From an uncultured Anaeroplasmataceae bacterium (GTDB lineage: Bacteria; Bacillota_I; Bacilli_A; Acholeplasmatales; Anaeroplasmataceae), in the NCBI GenBank assembly GCA_944325035.1, contig CALUYM010000005.1, positions 1 through 64,000 on the forward strand: DNA of 64,000 nucleotides, in the 5' to 3' direction. The notes under the pieces are model-generated. The model was not told the origin of the DNA. It worked only from the letters and a program-made list of their open reading frames with translations, and did no database searches. Position numbers and translations under genes: made by a program. This document shows positions 17,473-25,519 of this stretch, one piece after another (the stretch's first letter is position 1; each line of letters starts with the position of its first letter).

Positions 17473-17846
17473 CTCAACTCACCCTCCATATCTATTATAA
17501 TTGCTTTATCCGATGCACTATATGCAGCCTGATATCTCTTAAATTCTTTTTTATTTATAATTATATTAAATGCATCAGCAATGAAATCGATTAACTGTTT
17601 CGAACAAACACGTGCATAAGTTTTAGTAATCCCTACTTTTAACAAGCTTTTCTCATCATACTCATTACTTAAAGCTGAATCTTTATTTAACTTGAAAAAA
17701 TAAACTTTTTTACCAGCACGATCAATACCAATTCTAACACGATAAGCATCATCTAAATAATTAGCTAATGACTTATTAAATGTTATATATGAATCATAAA
17801 TATTAACAACTCCGACTGTTGGCTCAGCATTAAAAAATTCTAACAT
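17469..17846 (-). CDS. Unknown 125-aa protein at the head of the SPFH operon
   Basis: I do not recognise this family. It is a soluble protein with no signal peptide or membrane helix, starting MLEFFNAEPTVGVVN. It alternates predicted beta strands with polar loops (VRIGIDRAGKKVYFFKLNK), followed by an aromatic and lysine-rich segment. It has a strong ribosome site (AAGGAGGAG) and overlaps the NfeD gene by four bases (ATGA), so it is very probably a real gene translated together with NfeD and the SPFH protein. A role at the membrane platform is only guilt by association. Confidence 0.7.
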   Translation of the reverse strand: MLEFFNAEPTVGVVNIYDSYITFNKSLANYLDDAYRVRIGIDRAGKKVYFFKLNKDSALSNEYDEKSLLKVGITKTYARVCSKQLIDFIADAFNIIINKKEFKRYQAAYSASDKAIIIDMEGELR

Positions 17847-17982
17847 GTTAAGCTCCTCCTTTAATTATATTATACAATTAAATACATAAAAATACAATAT
17901 AGTGCTTAACATTTTTTATAAAAAAGCCTTTACTAAAAGATATGCTTATTTTTCTTTAATTATACCATTACTTTAATAAAAT

Positions 17983-18008
17983 AAAAAGAGATTCAAATAG
18001 AATCTCTT
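17983..18008 (-). terminator. Terminator overlapping the diguanylate cyclase stop
   Basis: Perfect 8-bp stem 17986-17993/18001-18008 with a 7-nt loop, followed on the minus strand by TTTTTATTTTATT. Confidence 0.85.
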
Positions 18009-19191
18009 AGTTACCAAAATTAGATAAATGATTTTTTCCTTTTAACTTAACTTCATATAATGCCTGATCGGCTCTATCAAAAGCTTTGCTAAAATTCTTA
18101 CAGCCAGCAACAGAAATAATACCGATACTATAAGTCATCATAACTGACTCACCTTCAAGCATAACTGGAGTTTTGGTTAAATCAATTAATTGTAATAATT
18201 TGTTCTTTATTTGTTGTGGCGATTGATTTAATAATAGAATCATAAATTCGTCTCCACCAAAACGAGATGCATAGTCATCTTTTTCCAGCAAATTCATAAT
18301 TCTATTACCTGTAAGTTTTATAGCAGCATCACCAACACTATGTCCATATGTATCATTGATTTTCTTAAAGTCATCAATGTCAACAATACACAAGAAAGCA
18401 TCTTCATTTCTTTCTTTACTCATATATTTTCTATAGTATTCTGCAAACATAAGACGATTTGGGAATGGTGTTAAGATATCGCCTTGCATCAAGACATTCT
18501 TACTAACCATCATATAATTAATGCCTTCTTTATCTTTTGTTTCTACAGGAATTAAACGATTCTTATCATTACCTATAAATCGATCAGTGTCTTTATATCT
18601 AGTTTCAAACTTTACAATCTTACCAGCTGAGGCAATAGTAAATATTTCATCATATTTTTGTCCTAAAATATTATTACCAAACAATTCGTAGAATGTTTTA
18701 GCTTCTTTATTATAATAATGACATTTAACAGCTTCTTTATTTCTATAAATAATTCTTCCCTTGTCATCGGCAATAACTATTTTATTAGGAATACTATTCA
18801 AGTAAAAATCTAGACGTTCTCTTTCGTAATCAATCGTCTTCATATCTGTAATATCCATAATTGTAACAAACCAACAATTATTTTCTCTATCATATTTAGC
18901 AGTATCATGAACCCAAAAAATCGAACCATCTTTTCGACGCATTCGAAATTCATAATCTAAATCCTCATTGTTAGCAATCTTTTCATCAATTCTAATTAAT
19001 ATTTCTGATACATCATCTACAACATGATCAGCAAAACGATTATTATAATCTCTTTCCATTTCTTCTCTTGTATATCCAATCATTTTATAAAAATGATCGT
19101 TAGCATAAATAATAGTAGAATGTTGATCGTTTCGGCAATATAGGACTCCAGAATGAATATGATTTAATACCTTTTCAAATTCAGTATACAT
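18007..19191 (-). CDS. PAS-PAS-GGDEF diguanylate cyclase
   Basis: Predicted cyclic-di-GMP synthase, 394 aa, cytoplasmic (no membrane helix). Residues 1-115 form a PAS domain (IYANDHFYKMIGYTREEM, then a PAC-like FRMRRKDGSIFWVHD), residues 120-225 a second PAS-like domain (PNKIVIADDKGRIIYRN), and the C-terminal 165 residues a GGDEF domain with intact RFGGDEFMILL active site and VDIDDFKKINDTYGH. The catalytic motif is complete, so activity is expected. The ligand sensed by the PAS domains is not evident. GGGAGG precedes the start. Monocistronic. Confidence 0.92.
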   Translation of the reverse strand: MYTEFEKVLNHIHSGVLYCRNDQHSTIIYANDHFYKMIGYTREEMERDYNNRFADHVVDDVSEILIRIDEKIANNEDLDYEFRMRRKDGSIFWVHDTAKYDRENNCWFVTIMDITDMKTIDYERERLDFYLNSIPNKIVIADDKGRIIYRNKEAVKCHYYNKEAKTFYELFGNNILGQKYDEIFTIASAGKIVKFETRYKDTDRFIGNDKNRLIPVETKDKEGINYMMVSKNVLMQGDILTPFPNRLMFAEYYRKYMSKERNEDAFLCIVDIDDFKKINDTYGHSVGDAAIKLTGNRIMNLLEKDDYASRFGGDEFMILLLNQSPQQIKNKLLQLIDLTKTPVMLEGESVMMTYSIGIISVAGCKNFSKAFDRADQALYEVKLKGKNHLSNFGN

Positions 19192-19777
19192 GATTTGCCT
19201 CCCTTCCGTATTTATTTAAAAATTTCTTCATGTTATCACTTGTTTGATCATTAAATTCAATTAACTTCTATAAATTCATTATTTTTTATTTGATTCAACT
19301 AAATTTTACGCAATTTAACTTTATAAATTAAAAGAATTATAGCATACTTGCTAGTATATGTCTAGGCGCTAAAATACATTTTTCATTTTATTTTAATTCA
19401 GGATAAAAACCTTAGACAATTAAAGTAAATTTGTAATTTACTAAGTCAAATTAGAAAAGAATATAATTTGAAAATAAATATTAAAAACGTTTTTAAATTA
19501 GCAAAAATTTAAAAAAATGTATATTATTTTGAAACGATTCATTTATACTTTACAAAAGAAAATATAATTTTTATACGCATAACAATAAAGTTTTATAAAA
19601 AGAAATAGGATATTGCTGATAAAAAGAAAATTTTGTTTATATTAAATTAAAAAAGAACTGCGATTTTTACTTAGCTACTCATAATTTTTTCCTCAAACAG
19701 ATTACAATTTAAAGTTATAACAAAAAGACACATAAAAATAAACAATTCATAATTATAGAAAATATATGATTTTTTTC

Positions 19778-19810
19778 ATAAAAATGGACCCACCATTTAG
19801 ATAGGTCCAT
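19778..19810 (-). terminator. Orphan terminator-like hairpin
   Basis: Perfect 7-bp arms 19784-19790 and 19804-19810 followed on the minus strand by TTTTTATG. No gene ends here; it may end a short RNA started in the 19.8-20.0 kb region. Confidence 0.5.
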
Positions 19811-20041
19811 AGTTAATTTTATCTATTTTTTATCATTTTTTCAAGAGATAAACTAAATTTTTTCTCTATTTTGACTTTATATAATTGCTATTTATTAAAT
19901 AAACATTTCAAGTAATTTAGCAAAGTATATTTTTTATATCTTAAATTTATATTTAATATAGACTTTGTAGAAAATGTCAATTAAAAATACTAAAAAATTA
20001 TATTAAAATTAAGATTTAACTATACTCACTATAATGTCTTT

Positions 20042-20083
20042 TAAAATATAAAAATCTGATACCATTAAAGATGTCAGATTTTA
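20042..20083 (-). terminator. Terminator of the flavodoxin/aldo-keto reductase operon
   Basis: Arms 20051-20059 and 20073-20081 pair, with a T-rich run (TTTTTATATTTT) on the minus strand; about 50 bp after the last gene. Confidence 0.65.
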
Positions 20084-20131
20084 TATTTTATCTATATGGT
20101 TATATATTAATGAAAAAATTTACGGAGAGTT

Positions 20132-20728
20132 TTATTGTAGACTATTTAAATTAAGATTATCTATCCATGATATTACATCGTTTCTTGTTACAGATGATGA
20201 AAATCTTTTTCCATCAATCCATCTTCCCTCATTTTTAGCTAATTCTTCCAAAATAGAATCATTATAACCTGAAGATGCAGATGTTGCAAATGGGATGATT
20301 GTTTTATCAGTAAAACTATTATTGCTAATAAAATCATTAATCACCCAACTTGGTTCTTGCCACCAAACGGGAAAACCTAAAAATATATAATCATAATTTT
20401 CAAAATTTGATATTTCAATTGAAACCAATTCGGTATGTCTATTTGGATCATTGTGTTCTTTTACTACTCGACTATCTTGATTTGAATAATTCAAATCTTC
20501 TATAGAGTATGGTATAAGCGGTTCTAATTCAAATGTTGCAATATTTAAATATTCTGAAATATAGGTTGCTACTCTTTCAGTATTATTCGTAGCTGAATAA
20601 TAAACAACTAGCGTATTTAAATTTGTGAAATCACTACTACTTTCGTTTTTATTATCCAGTGTATCACTTTGACAGCTTCCTAAGGCGAATAGAGCTAATA
20701 CTAATAATAAACTAAGAAGTTTTTTCAT
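20132..20728 (-). CDS. Lipoprotein-type flavodoxin
   Basis: 198 aa. The N-terminus is a clear lipoprotein signal (basic start, hydrophobic stretch, lipobox LGSC), then a polar Ser/Asn linker, then a flavodoxin fold: VVYYSATNNTERVATYI is the FMN phosphate loop near residues 42-58, and the YIFLGFPVWWQEPSWVINDF segment is typical of flavodoxin_4-like proteins. I start at ATG 20728, one base after the preceding stop; a TTG 24 bases upstream would extend the N-terminus into the aldo-keto reductase gene. If exported, it would hold FMN on the outer face of the membrane. Last gene of the unit. Confidence 0.82.
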   Translation of the reverse strand: MKKLLSLLLVLALFALGSCQSDTLDNKNESSSDFTNLNTLVVYYSATNNTERVATYISEYLNIATFELEPLIPYSIEDLNYSNQDSRVVKEHNDPNRHTELVSIEISNFENYDYIFLGFPVWWQEPSWVINDFISNNSFTDKTIIPFATSASSGYNDSILEELAKNEGRWIDGKRFSSSVTRNDVISWIDNLNLNSLQ

Positions 20729-20729
20729 T

Positions 20730-21587
20730 TTAGTTATTTCTTCTTGATTCAATTAGTTTATAAAACCATTCTACCATTTCTGGTGTTTGATGATTAAAGA
20801 ATAATGAATTTTTAGTATCTAACCCTTTAATTTTAGCCATATCTTGATCATCTAGTTCAAAAGAGTAAATATCAAAATTTTCTTTAATTCTTGATTCATG
20901 AACTGATTTTGCAAGTGAAACTATACCTCTTTGATATAACCATCTTAGAATAACTTGCGCTACACTTCTATTATGTTTAGCACCAATTTCTTTTAATACT
21001 GGATTATTAAACATATCATTTCTTCCTTCGCCAAATGGAGCCCAAGCTTCAATTACAACATTATATTTATCAGCCCATTCTTTAGCTTCTATATTTTGGT
21101 TAAAAGGATTAACTTCAATTTGGTTTACCATCGGTTTAATCTTAGCTTGTAAACAAATATCAACCAATCTATCCTCATAGAAATTAGAAACCCCAATAGC
21201 TTTTACCTTACCTTCAAGATATAGTTTTTCTAAATCTCTATACGCTGCAAAGTAATCACCAATTGGTTGATGTAATAAGATTAAATCTAAATAATCAACT
21301 TTTAGTTTTTTCATTGACTCAATAACTGAATCATATGTTTTATTTTCACCATAATTATCAATCCATACTTTAGTAGTAATAAACAATTCACTTCTTGCCA
21401 CATTGCATTCAGCAATTGCTTGACCCACTTCTTCTTCATTGAAGTAAGCTTGAGCTGTATCTATATGCCTATATCCAGCATTTATAGCCATTAATACAGA
21501 ATTCTTACAATCATTTTTTGAAATTTGATATACTCCATAACCATTAGCAGGAATTTTTACACCATTATATAATTCAAAATTTTTCAT
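20730..21587 (-). CDS. Aldo/keto reductase
   Basis: NADPH-dependent carbonyl reductase of the AKR5/YvgN group, 285 aa. The catalytic tetrad is complete: Asp43 and Tyr48 (HIDTAQAYFNEEEVG), Lys73 (TTKVW) and His106 (LLHQPIGDY). GVSNFYEDRL near residue 150 is the family signature. It lies one base after the cytoplasmic flavodoxin and directly before the lipoprotein flavodoxin. The natural substrate is not visible; related enzymes reduce methylglyoxal, diketogluconate and other aldehydes. Confidence 0.92.
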   Translation of the reverse strand: MKNFELYNGVKIPANGYGVYQISKNDCKNSVLMAINAGYRHIDTAQAYFNEEEVGQAIAECNVARSELFITTKVWIDNYGENKTYDSVIESMKKLKVDYLDLILLHQPIGDYFAAYRDLEKLYLEGKVKAIGVSNFYEDRLVDICLQAKIKPMVNQIEVNPFNQNIEAKEWADKYNVVIEAWAPFGEGRNDMFNNPVLKEIGAKHNRSVAQVILRWLYQRGIVSLAKSVHESRIKENFDIYSFELDDQDMAKIKGLDTKNSLFFNHQTPEMVEWFYKLIESRRNN

Positions 21588-21588
21588 T

Positions 21589-22053
21589 TTATCTTATCTC
21601 CTTTATAAATTGAATATGTTCATCTGTTGATTTATTAAATAAACCTTCTTTAAATACAATATTTGGATTAATAGTTTTAGCATTTGTTATAACATTTATC
21701 ATATATTGAGGATCTTTCGTATAACTATTTGCAAATAAATAAACTTCTCCAGCATATTGTTTTAATTCACTAATAAACGTAGCAATTGGCATTGGGAATG
21801 TATACCACCAAATCGGAAAAAATAGCAAAATTTTGTCATATTTAGTGAAATCGATATGATTTTCTTTAATCTTTGGATATATTTTTTTATCCCATTCCTC
21901 TTTAGCTTCAACATATGCACAGGTATTATAATCTGTTGAATAGGGAATTTCTCTTTCTATTCTTACAGTATCGAAATCAAATTCCTTATTAATTTCTTCA
22001 ACTAGATTTTTAGTGTTATTAGACCAGCTGAAGTAAACAATTAATCTTTTCAT
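21589..22053 (-). CDS. Cytoplasmic flavodoxin-like protein
   Basis: 154 aa, no signal peptide. The FMN phosphate loop is VYFSWSNNTKNLVEEI at the N-terminus, and LLFFPIWWYTFPMPIATFI near residue 80 matches the flavodoxin_4 family. It has the same fold as the lipoprotein two genes downstream but low identity to it. First gene of a three-gene operon diverging from a LysR regulator, a layout that usually means the LysR protein controls it. Confidence 0.88.
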   Translation of the reverse strand: MKRLIVYFSWSNNTKNLVEEINKEFDFDTVRIEREIPYSTDYNTCAYVEAKEEWDKKIYPKIKENHIDFTKYDKILLFFPIWWYTFPMPIATFISELKQYAGEVYLFANSYTKDPQYMINVITNAKTINPNIVFKEGLFNKSTDEHIQFIKEIR

Positions 22054-22151
22054 TCAATCACCTCTGTAATTATGATACAATATAAATAGAAAAAAGTTTT
22101 ATATCACTAATGCAATCTAGTATAAATAAAACGTATAGTGAAGGTGATAGG
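22054..22151. promoter_or_regulatory. Divergent promoter region, flavodoxin operon and lysR
   Basis: A 98-bp gap between divergent genes. On the minus strand a CATAAT -10 lies near 22066-22071; on the plus strand TATAAA lies near 22120. A LysR binding site would be expected here but no clear T-N11-A dyad stands out. Confidence 0.35.
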
Positions 22152-22979
22152 ATGATTGATATTTATTTGTTAGAATACTTAATAGCATTTTATGAAGAAG
22201 GCAGTTTATTGAAAGCAAGTGAAAAATTACATATATCTCAACCTTCTTTATCTCGTTCCATGCAAAAAATTGAATTTGAGTTAGGAATTAGCATTTTTAA
22301 TCGAACTAAAAATAAGCTAGAGTTAAATGAAAATGGATTAGTAATAGTTGAATATGCCAAAAATATTGTAGCTTTAGAAAAACTTATGTTAGAAAAAGCT
22401 AAAGAAATTAAAAATAGGAATCTAACCTTGCGAATTGGGTTAACTGCACCTGGTCCTATTTACAAGTTTCAACATTTATTTTCACCATCAAGTCAAATTA
22501 AGGTTACTACATCTATTCAAAGTGAACAATCACTAATTAATGATATCAAAAATGGATTACTAGATTTAGCTTTTATTAACACTAAAATAGAAGACGTGAA
22601 TTTAGTTTGTAGGCATGTTATGGTTGAACATCTTTATATGTGGATACCAAAAACACATTTCTTATCAAAATTAACGAATGGTATTTATTTTAAAGATGCT
22701 GATGGACAATCATTTTTATTAGCTGAAAACTTAGGAATTTGGGAAGATATCACACGTAAAATGCTTCCAAATTCTAAATTATATATCCAAAATATTAATA
22801 ATTTATTAGATATTGTAACTGCTTCTACTATTCCCGCCTTTTTAACAAATGCTACAAATAATCTAAGAAATGATGATAATAGAGTAGCAATTCCTTTTTT
22901 AGATAAAGAAGCCTATATGAATTTTTATGTTATTTGTAAAAAAGAAAATAAAAATTTGCTTAACAATTTAAACAAATAA
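22152..22979 (+). CDS. LysR-family transcriptional regulator
   Basis: 275 aa. N-terminal winged helix-turn-helix with the LysR hallmark SLLKASEKLHISQPSLSRSM and FELGISIFNRTKNKLELNENG, followed by a ligand-binding domain from about residue 90 (LRIGLTAPGP). I start at ATG 22152, seven bases after AAGGTGA; an ATG at 22110 would overlap the promoter region and add an unlikely N-terminal tail. Divergent from the flavodoxin-aldo/keto reductase operon and probably its regulator; the inducer is unknown, with carbonyl or redox stress a reasonable guess. Confidence 0.88.
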   Translation: MIDIYLLEYLIAFYEEGSLLKASEKLHISQPSLSRSMQKIEFELGISIFNRTKNKLELNENGLVIVEYAKNIVALEKLMLEKAKEIKNRNLTLRIGLTAPGPIYKFQHLFSPSSQIKVTTSIQSEQSLINDIKNGLLDLAFINTKIEDVNLVCRHVMVEHLYMWIPKTHFLSKLTNGIYFKDADGQSFLLAENLGIWEDITRKMLPNSKLYIQNINNLLDIVTASTIPAFLTNATNNLRNDDNRVAIPFLDKEAYMNFYVICKKENKNLLNNLNK

Positions 22980-23012
22980 AGCCAGACTTAAATCAGCCTG
23001 GCTTTATTTTTA
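22978..23012. terminator. Bidirectional terminator between lysR and the histidine kinase gene
   Basis: AGCCAG/CTGGCT outer stem with inner CT/AG pairs, followed by TTTATTTTT on the plus strand; it also lies just past the minus-strand kinase stop. Confidence 0.75.
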
Positions 23013-23026
23013 TATAAAATCATATT

Positions 23027-24400
23027 CTATTGTGTATAAATTGGTTTACTATCTTTTTTCTTAATCGTAAAAGAAACTCCACCCTGTTCTTCATTTTTAA
23101 CCATTAAATCATATTCAAAAAAATCTAATGTCTTTTTAACTATAGACATGCCTAACCCAAATTGCCCATCTGCACCTTTTTCATATGGTTTAAAAAGGGC
23201 ATTTAAAAATTGATCACTTATCGGTTTTCCATCATTATAAACCATTAAAACACCGTTATTTAGCGTTATTACTATTTTGGTTTTAGCATAGCGTTTAGCA
23301 TTATCAACTAAATTATCAACAATCGTATAAAAATTTTCTTGATATCCTTTAAATTTTGTATCATCTAATTCTAAAATAAATTCAATATTTTTTGTTTGAT
23401 AGCGATATGTATTCACTACATCATTAATTATTTCTTTCATCGGAATTTCCATAAATTCTTCTGTTTTTTCTAAGTATTCTAATCGATTATATTGTAAAAG
23501 ACGTACTACTTTATGCTGTAAGGTATTTGCTTGTTTTATAATTATTTTAGCATCTTCCTTATCAGCCATTCCATCTTGAATTGCTTCGGCATATGATTTA
23601 ATAACCGCAATAGGCGTTTTGAAATCATGACTTATGTTTTGTAACATTTCTTGTTTCGTACCCTCATTATCCAGCAATTCTTCACGCATTTTTTCAATCG
23701 ATACAGATAACTCAGAAAGTTCATCCGATCCTTGATCGATATATTCTTCTTTATAATTAGTTTTAGGTAAATTGGCAATATGTAACTTCAAACGATTTAT
23801 TCTAGATACATAACCCCCACCCCATAAACCAAGAATTAAGAAAGCAAAGGTTAAAACTATTCCAAAAATACCAATAAGTTGATACGCCATCTCTGATTTT
23901 AACGTATCAGCAATTCTTGAATTCGTAATTGCTACTACAAAGTCAAACGAATCACTGTCGATATTTGGATTTAGATTTTCAACACAATATGTGTAATAGA
24001 TACGATCTTTATTTGCATTTTCAATCGTACCATTATTAGATGCTCCTGGAATTAAATATGGACTAATACTTCTGGTAATCATATCGATTTGTTCTTGTGA
24101 TACATATGCGTTTAATTTTTCTGACATATATATAATACTTGAACTAACAACTCTACCATTTTGATAAATCGCAACACCTTGAAATGTTGTAATATTTATA
24201 TTTTCACTTGAGTCAAGTTTCACTCCATTTTGCCAAACATCATCAGTGATAGTAATAAAAGACTCTAACCTATCAAATGTTTGAGCATTAGAAACGGATT
24301 TACTTCTATCTAAAGTAATTAAACTGAAAAGAATTGTTGTAATACAAAGTAGTGTAAAATACAAGATTGTTATTTGCGTTGTAAACTTGAACTTTCTCAT
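23027..24400 (-). CDS. Membrane sensor histidine kinase
   Basis: 457 aa. Two transmembrane helices (about 7-28 and 168-192) enclose an extracytoplasmic sensor domain of about 140 residues; then HAMP-like linker, dimerisation domain with H-box NISHDFKTPIAVIKSYAEAI, and a HATPase domain with N-box DNLVDNAKR, and G-box GLGMSIVKK. The ATG overlaps the response-regulator stop by four bases, so the pair is translated together. The stimulus is unknown. The Phe/Lys after the phosphorylated His (HDFKTP) is one of the common HPK variants. Confidence 0.93.
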   Translation of the reverse strand: MRKFKFTTQITILYFTLLCITTILFSLITLDRSKSVSNAQTFDRLESFITITDDVWQNGVKLDSSENINITTFQGVAIYQNGRVVSSSIIYMSEKLNAYVSQEQIDMITRSISPYLIPGASNNGTIENANKDRIYYTYCVENLNPNIDSDSFDFVVAITNSRIADTLKSEMAYQLIGIFGIVLTFAFLILGLWGGGYVSRINRLKLHIANLPKTNYKEEYIDQGSDELSELSVSIEKMREELLDNEGTKQEMLQNISHDFKTPIAVIKSYAEAIQDGMADKEDAKIIIKQANTLQHKVVRLLQYNRLEYLEKTEEFMEIPMKEIINDVVNTYRYQTKNIEFILELDDTKFKGYQENFYTIVDNLVDNAKRYAKTKIVITLNNGVLMVYNDGKPISDQFLNALFKPYEKGADGQFGLGMSIVKKTLDFFEYDLMVKNEEQGGVSFTIKKKDSKPIYTQ

Positions 24401-25065
24401 AATAAACGATATCCATACCCATAGATTGTTTCAACATTTAAACGATTCATTTTTTGGCGTAATCGGCGCATTAAGTCATCGACGACACGATCGGAACCAA
24501 AGTATTCACTTCCCCATACATGATCTAAGATTTGATCTCGTGAGAAAGCTTTTCCTTTATTTTCAATAAAAAATATCATTAAATCATATTCTTTCGCAGT
24601 TAAGTTTAATACCTTTCCATTATCATATACAATTCGTTTATCTGAATCAATTTCATAATCATTATACTTTAAAATATGTATATCATATTCTTGATTTGTC
24701 TGATAGGAACGATTTAAAAGATTTCTAACACGTAAAACTAATTCTCGAATCGAGAAAGGTTTAGATAAATAATCATCTGAGCCTAATTCAAGTCCCATGA
24801 TTCGATCGATATCTTGATCACGGGCAGAAACAAAAATAACTGGCATTTTAGGATTTTTTTCTCTTACTTTTTTAATTAAATCATAACCGTTTAATCCCCC
24901 AGGTAACATTATATCTAAAACCCATAAATCATACTTTTCATCAATATGTTCATATGCTTCTTCACCAGTTTTAAAATGTGTTACTTCATATCCTTCATTT
25001 TTTAAATATTTACTTACTAGATTTGCTAAATCTAATTCATCTTCTACATAACCTATTTTATACAT
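24397..25065 (-). CDS. OmpR/PhoB-family response regulator
   Basis: 222 aa. Receiver domain at residues 1-120 with phosphoacceptor Asp in DLWVLDIMLPGG (about residue 51), acidic pair DELD and Lys in YLSKPF; DNA-binding winged helix at 130-222 ending GYGYRLL. Cognate regulator of the downstream kinase. A leader of about 85 nt separates it from a hairpin that may be the end of a small RNA. No target operator is recognisable. Confidence 0.94.
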   Translation of the reverse strand: MYKIGYVEDELDLANLVSKYLKNEGYEVTHFKTGEEAYEHIDEKYDLWVLDIMLPGGLNGYDLIKKVREKNPKMPVIFVSARDQDIDRIMGLELGSDDYLSKPFSIRELVLRVRNLLNRSYQTNQEYDIHILKYNDYEIDSDKRIVYDNGKVLNLTAKEYDLMIFFIENKGKAFSRDQILDHVWGSEYFGSDRVVDDLMRRLRQKMNRLNVETIYGYGYRLL

Positions 25066-25519
25066 AATACATACAATATTAATTTTTTAATTAATAATCT
25101 CCTTATCTTTAATTATACTTAATATTTATTCTTTTTTCAAACCACTATATAAACAAAGAAGAAGCCTAGATAGCTTCTTCTTCGTTTAATTGGGAGAGTT
25201 AGTTTGCTTATGAAAATTTTCTATCTATTATTTGTAGGGAGAATTATGATAGAATACTTCAGTCTCCTTTGAGACACCTATAGTATACATAATAAAATTC
25301 GGATAATTATAGTAAAATTATGTGAAATTATGTAAGCTTAATATTTCAGGAATATTTAGGATATAAGTAATATTAATATACATACAAATCCTAAATTTTT
25401 TCATCTAATCTTACAATCTTTTAAAAATATTTAATAACCATTGTAATAAAGTTTAGTATATAAGCAATACACTTCTTTTATCGTAATACTTATCTCATTC
25501 TTGACTCATATTTTTAATT
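25066..25519. other. 454-bp gap upstream of the two-component system
   Basis: Contains the response-regulator promoter region, a strong hairpin at 25156-25182, a second hairpin at 25262-25275, and a candidate small RNA between them (listed separately). The remainder (about 25340-25519) is AT-rich with nothing recognised. Confidence 0.5.
25148..25277 (-). ncRNA. Candidate small RNA upstream of the response regulator
   Basis: On the minus strand a -10-like TATACT (25282-25287), with another TATAAT at 25306-25311, precedes a perfect GTCTC-AAAG-GAGAC hairpin at 25262-25275. Two UCUCCC motifs follow in unpaired-looking AT-rich sequence (near 25234-25239 and 25191-25197). The element ends in a 10-bp hairpin (25156-25165/25173-25182) followed by a T-rich tail. 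No ORF with a ribosome site lies on this strand. It could instead be an attenuator of the two-component operon. Confidence 0.35.

Larger units (their letters stand above)
19192..20131. other. 940-bp AT-rich region without genes
   Basis: No ORF with a ribosome site is convincing on either strand. Visible structure is limited to two terminator-like hairpins (19778-19810 and 20042-20083), a near-palindrome TTAAAAACGTTTTTAA near 19481-19496 that resembles a degenerate cre site, and a TTGACA on the minus strand near 19979. I see no remnant of a recognisable gene. Confidence 0.5.

Noticed and set aside
19784-19810. T-box leader
   Set aside because: GGTGGGTCC on the minus strand recalls the T-box, but no specifier stem, no full T-box sequence and no aminoacyl-tRNA synthetase gene follows.
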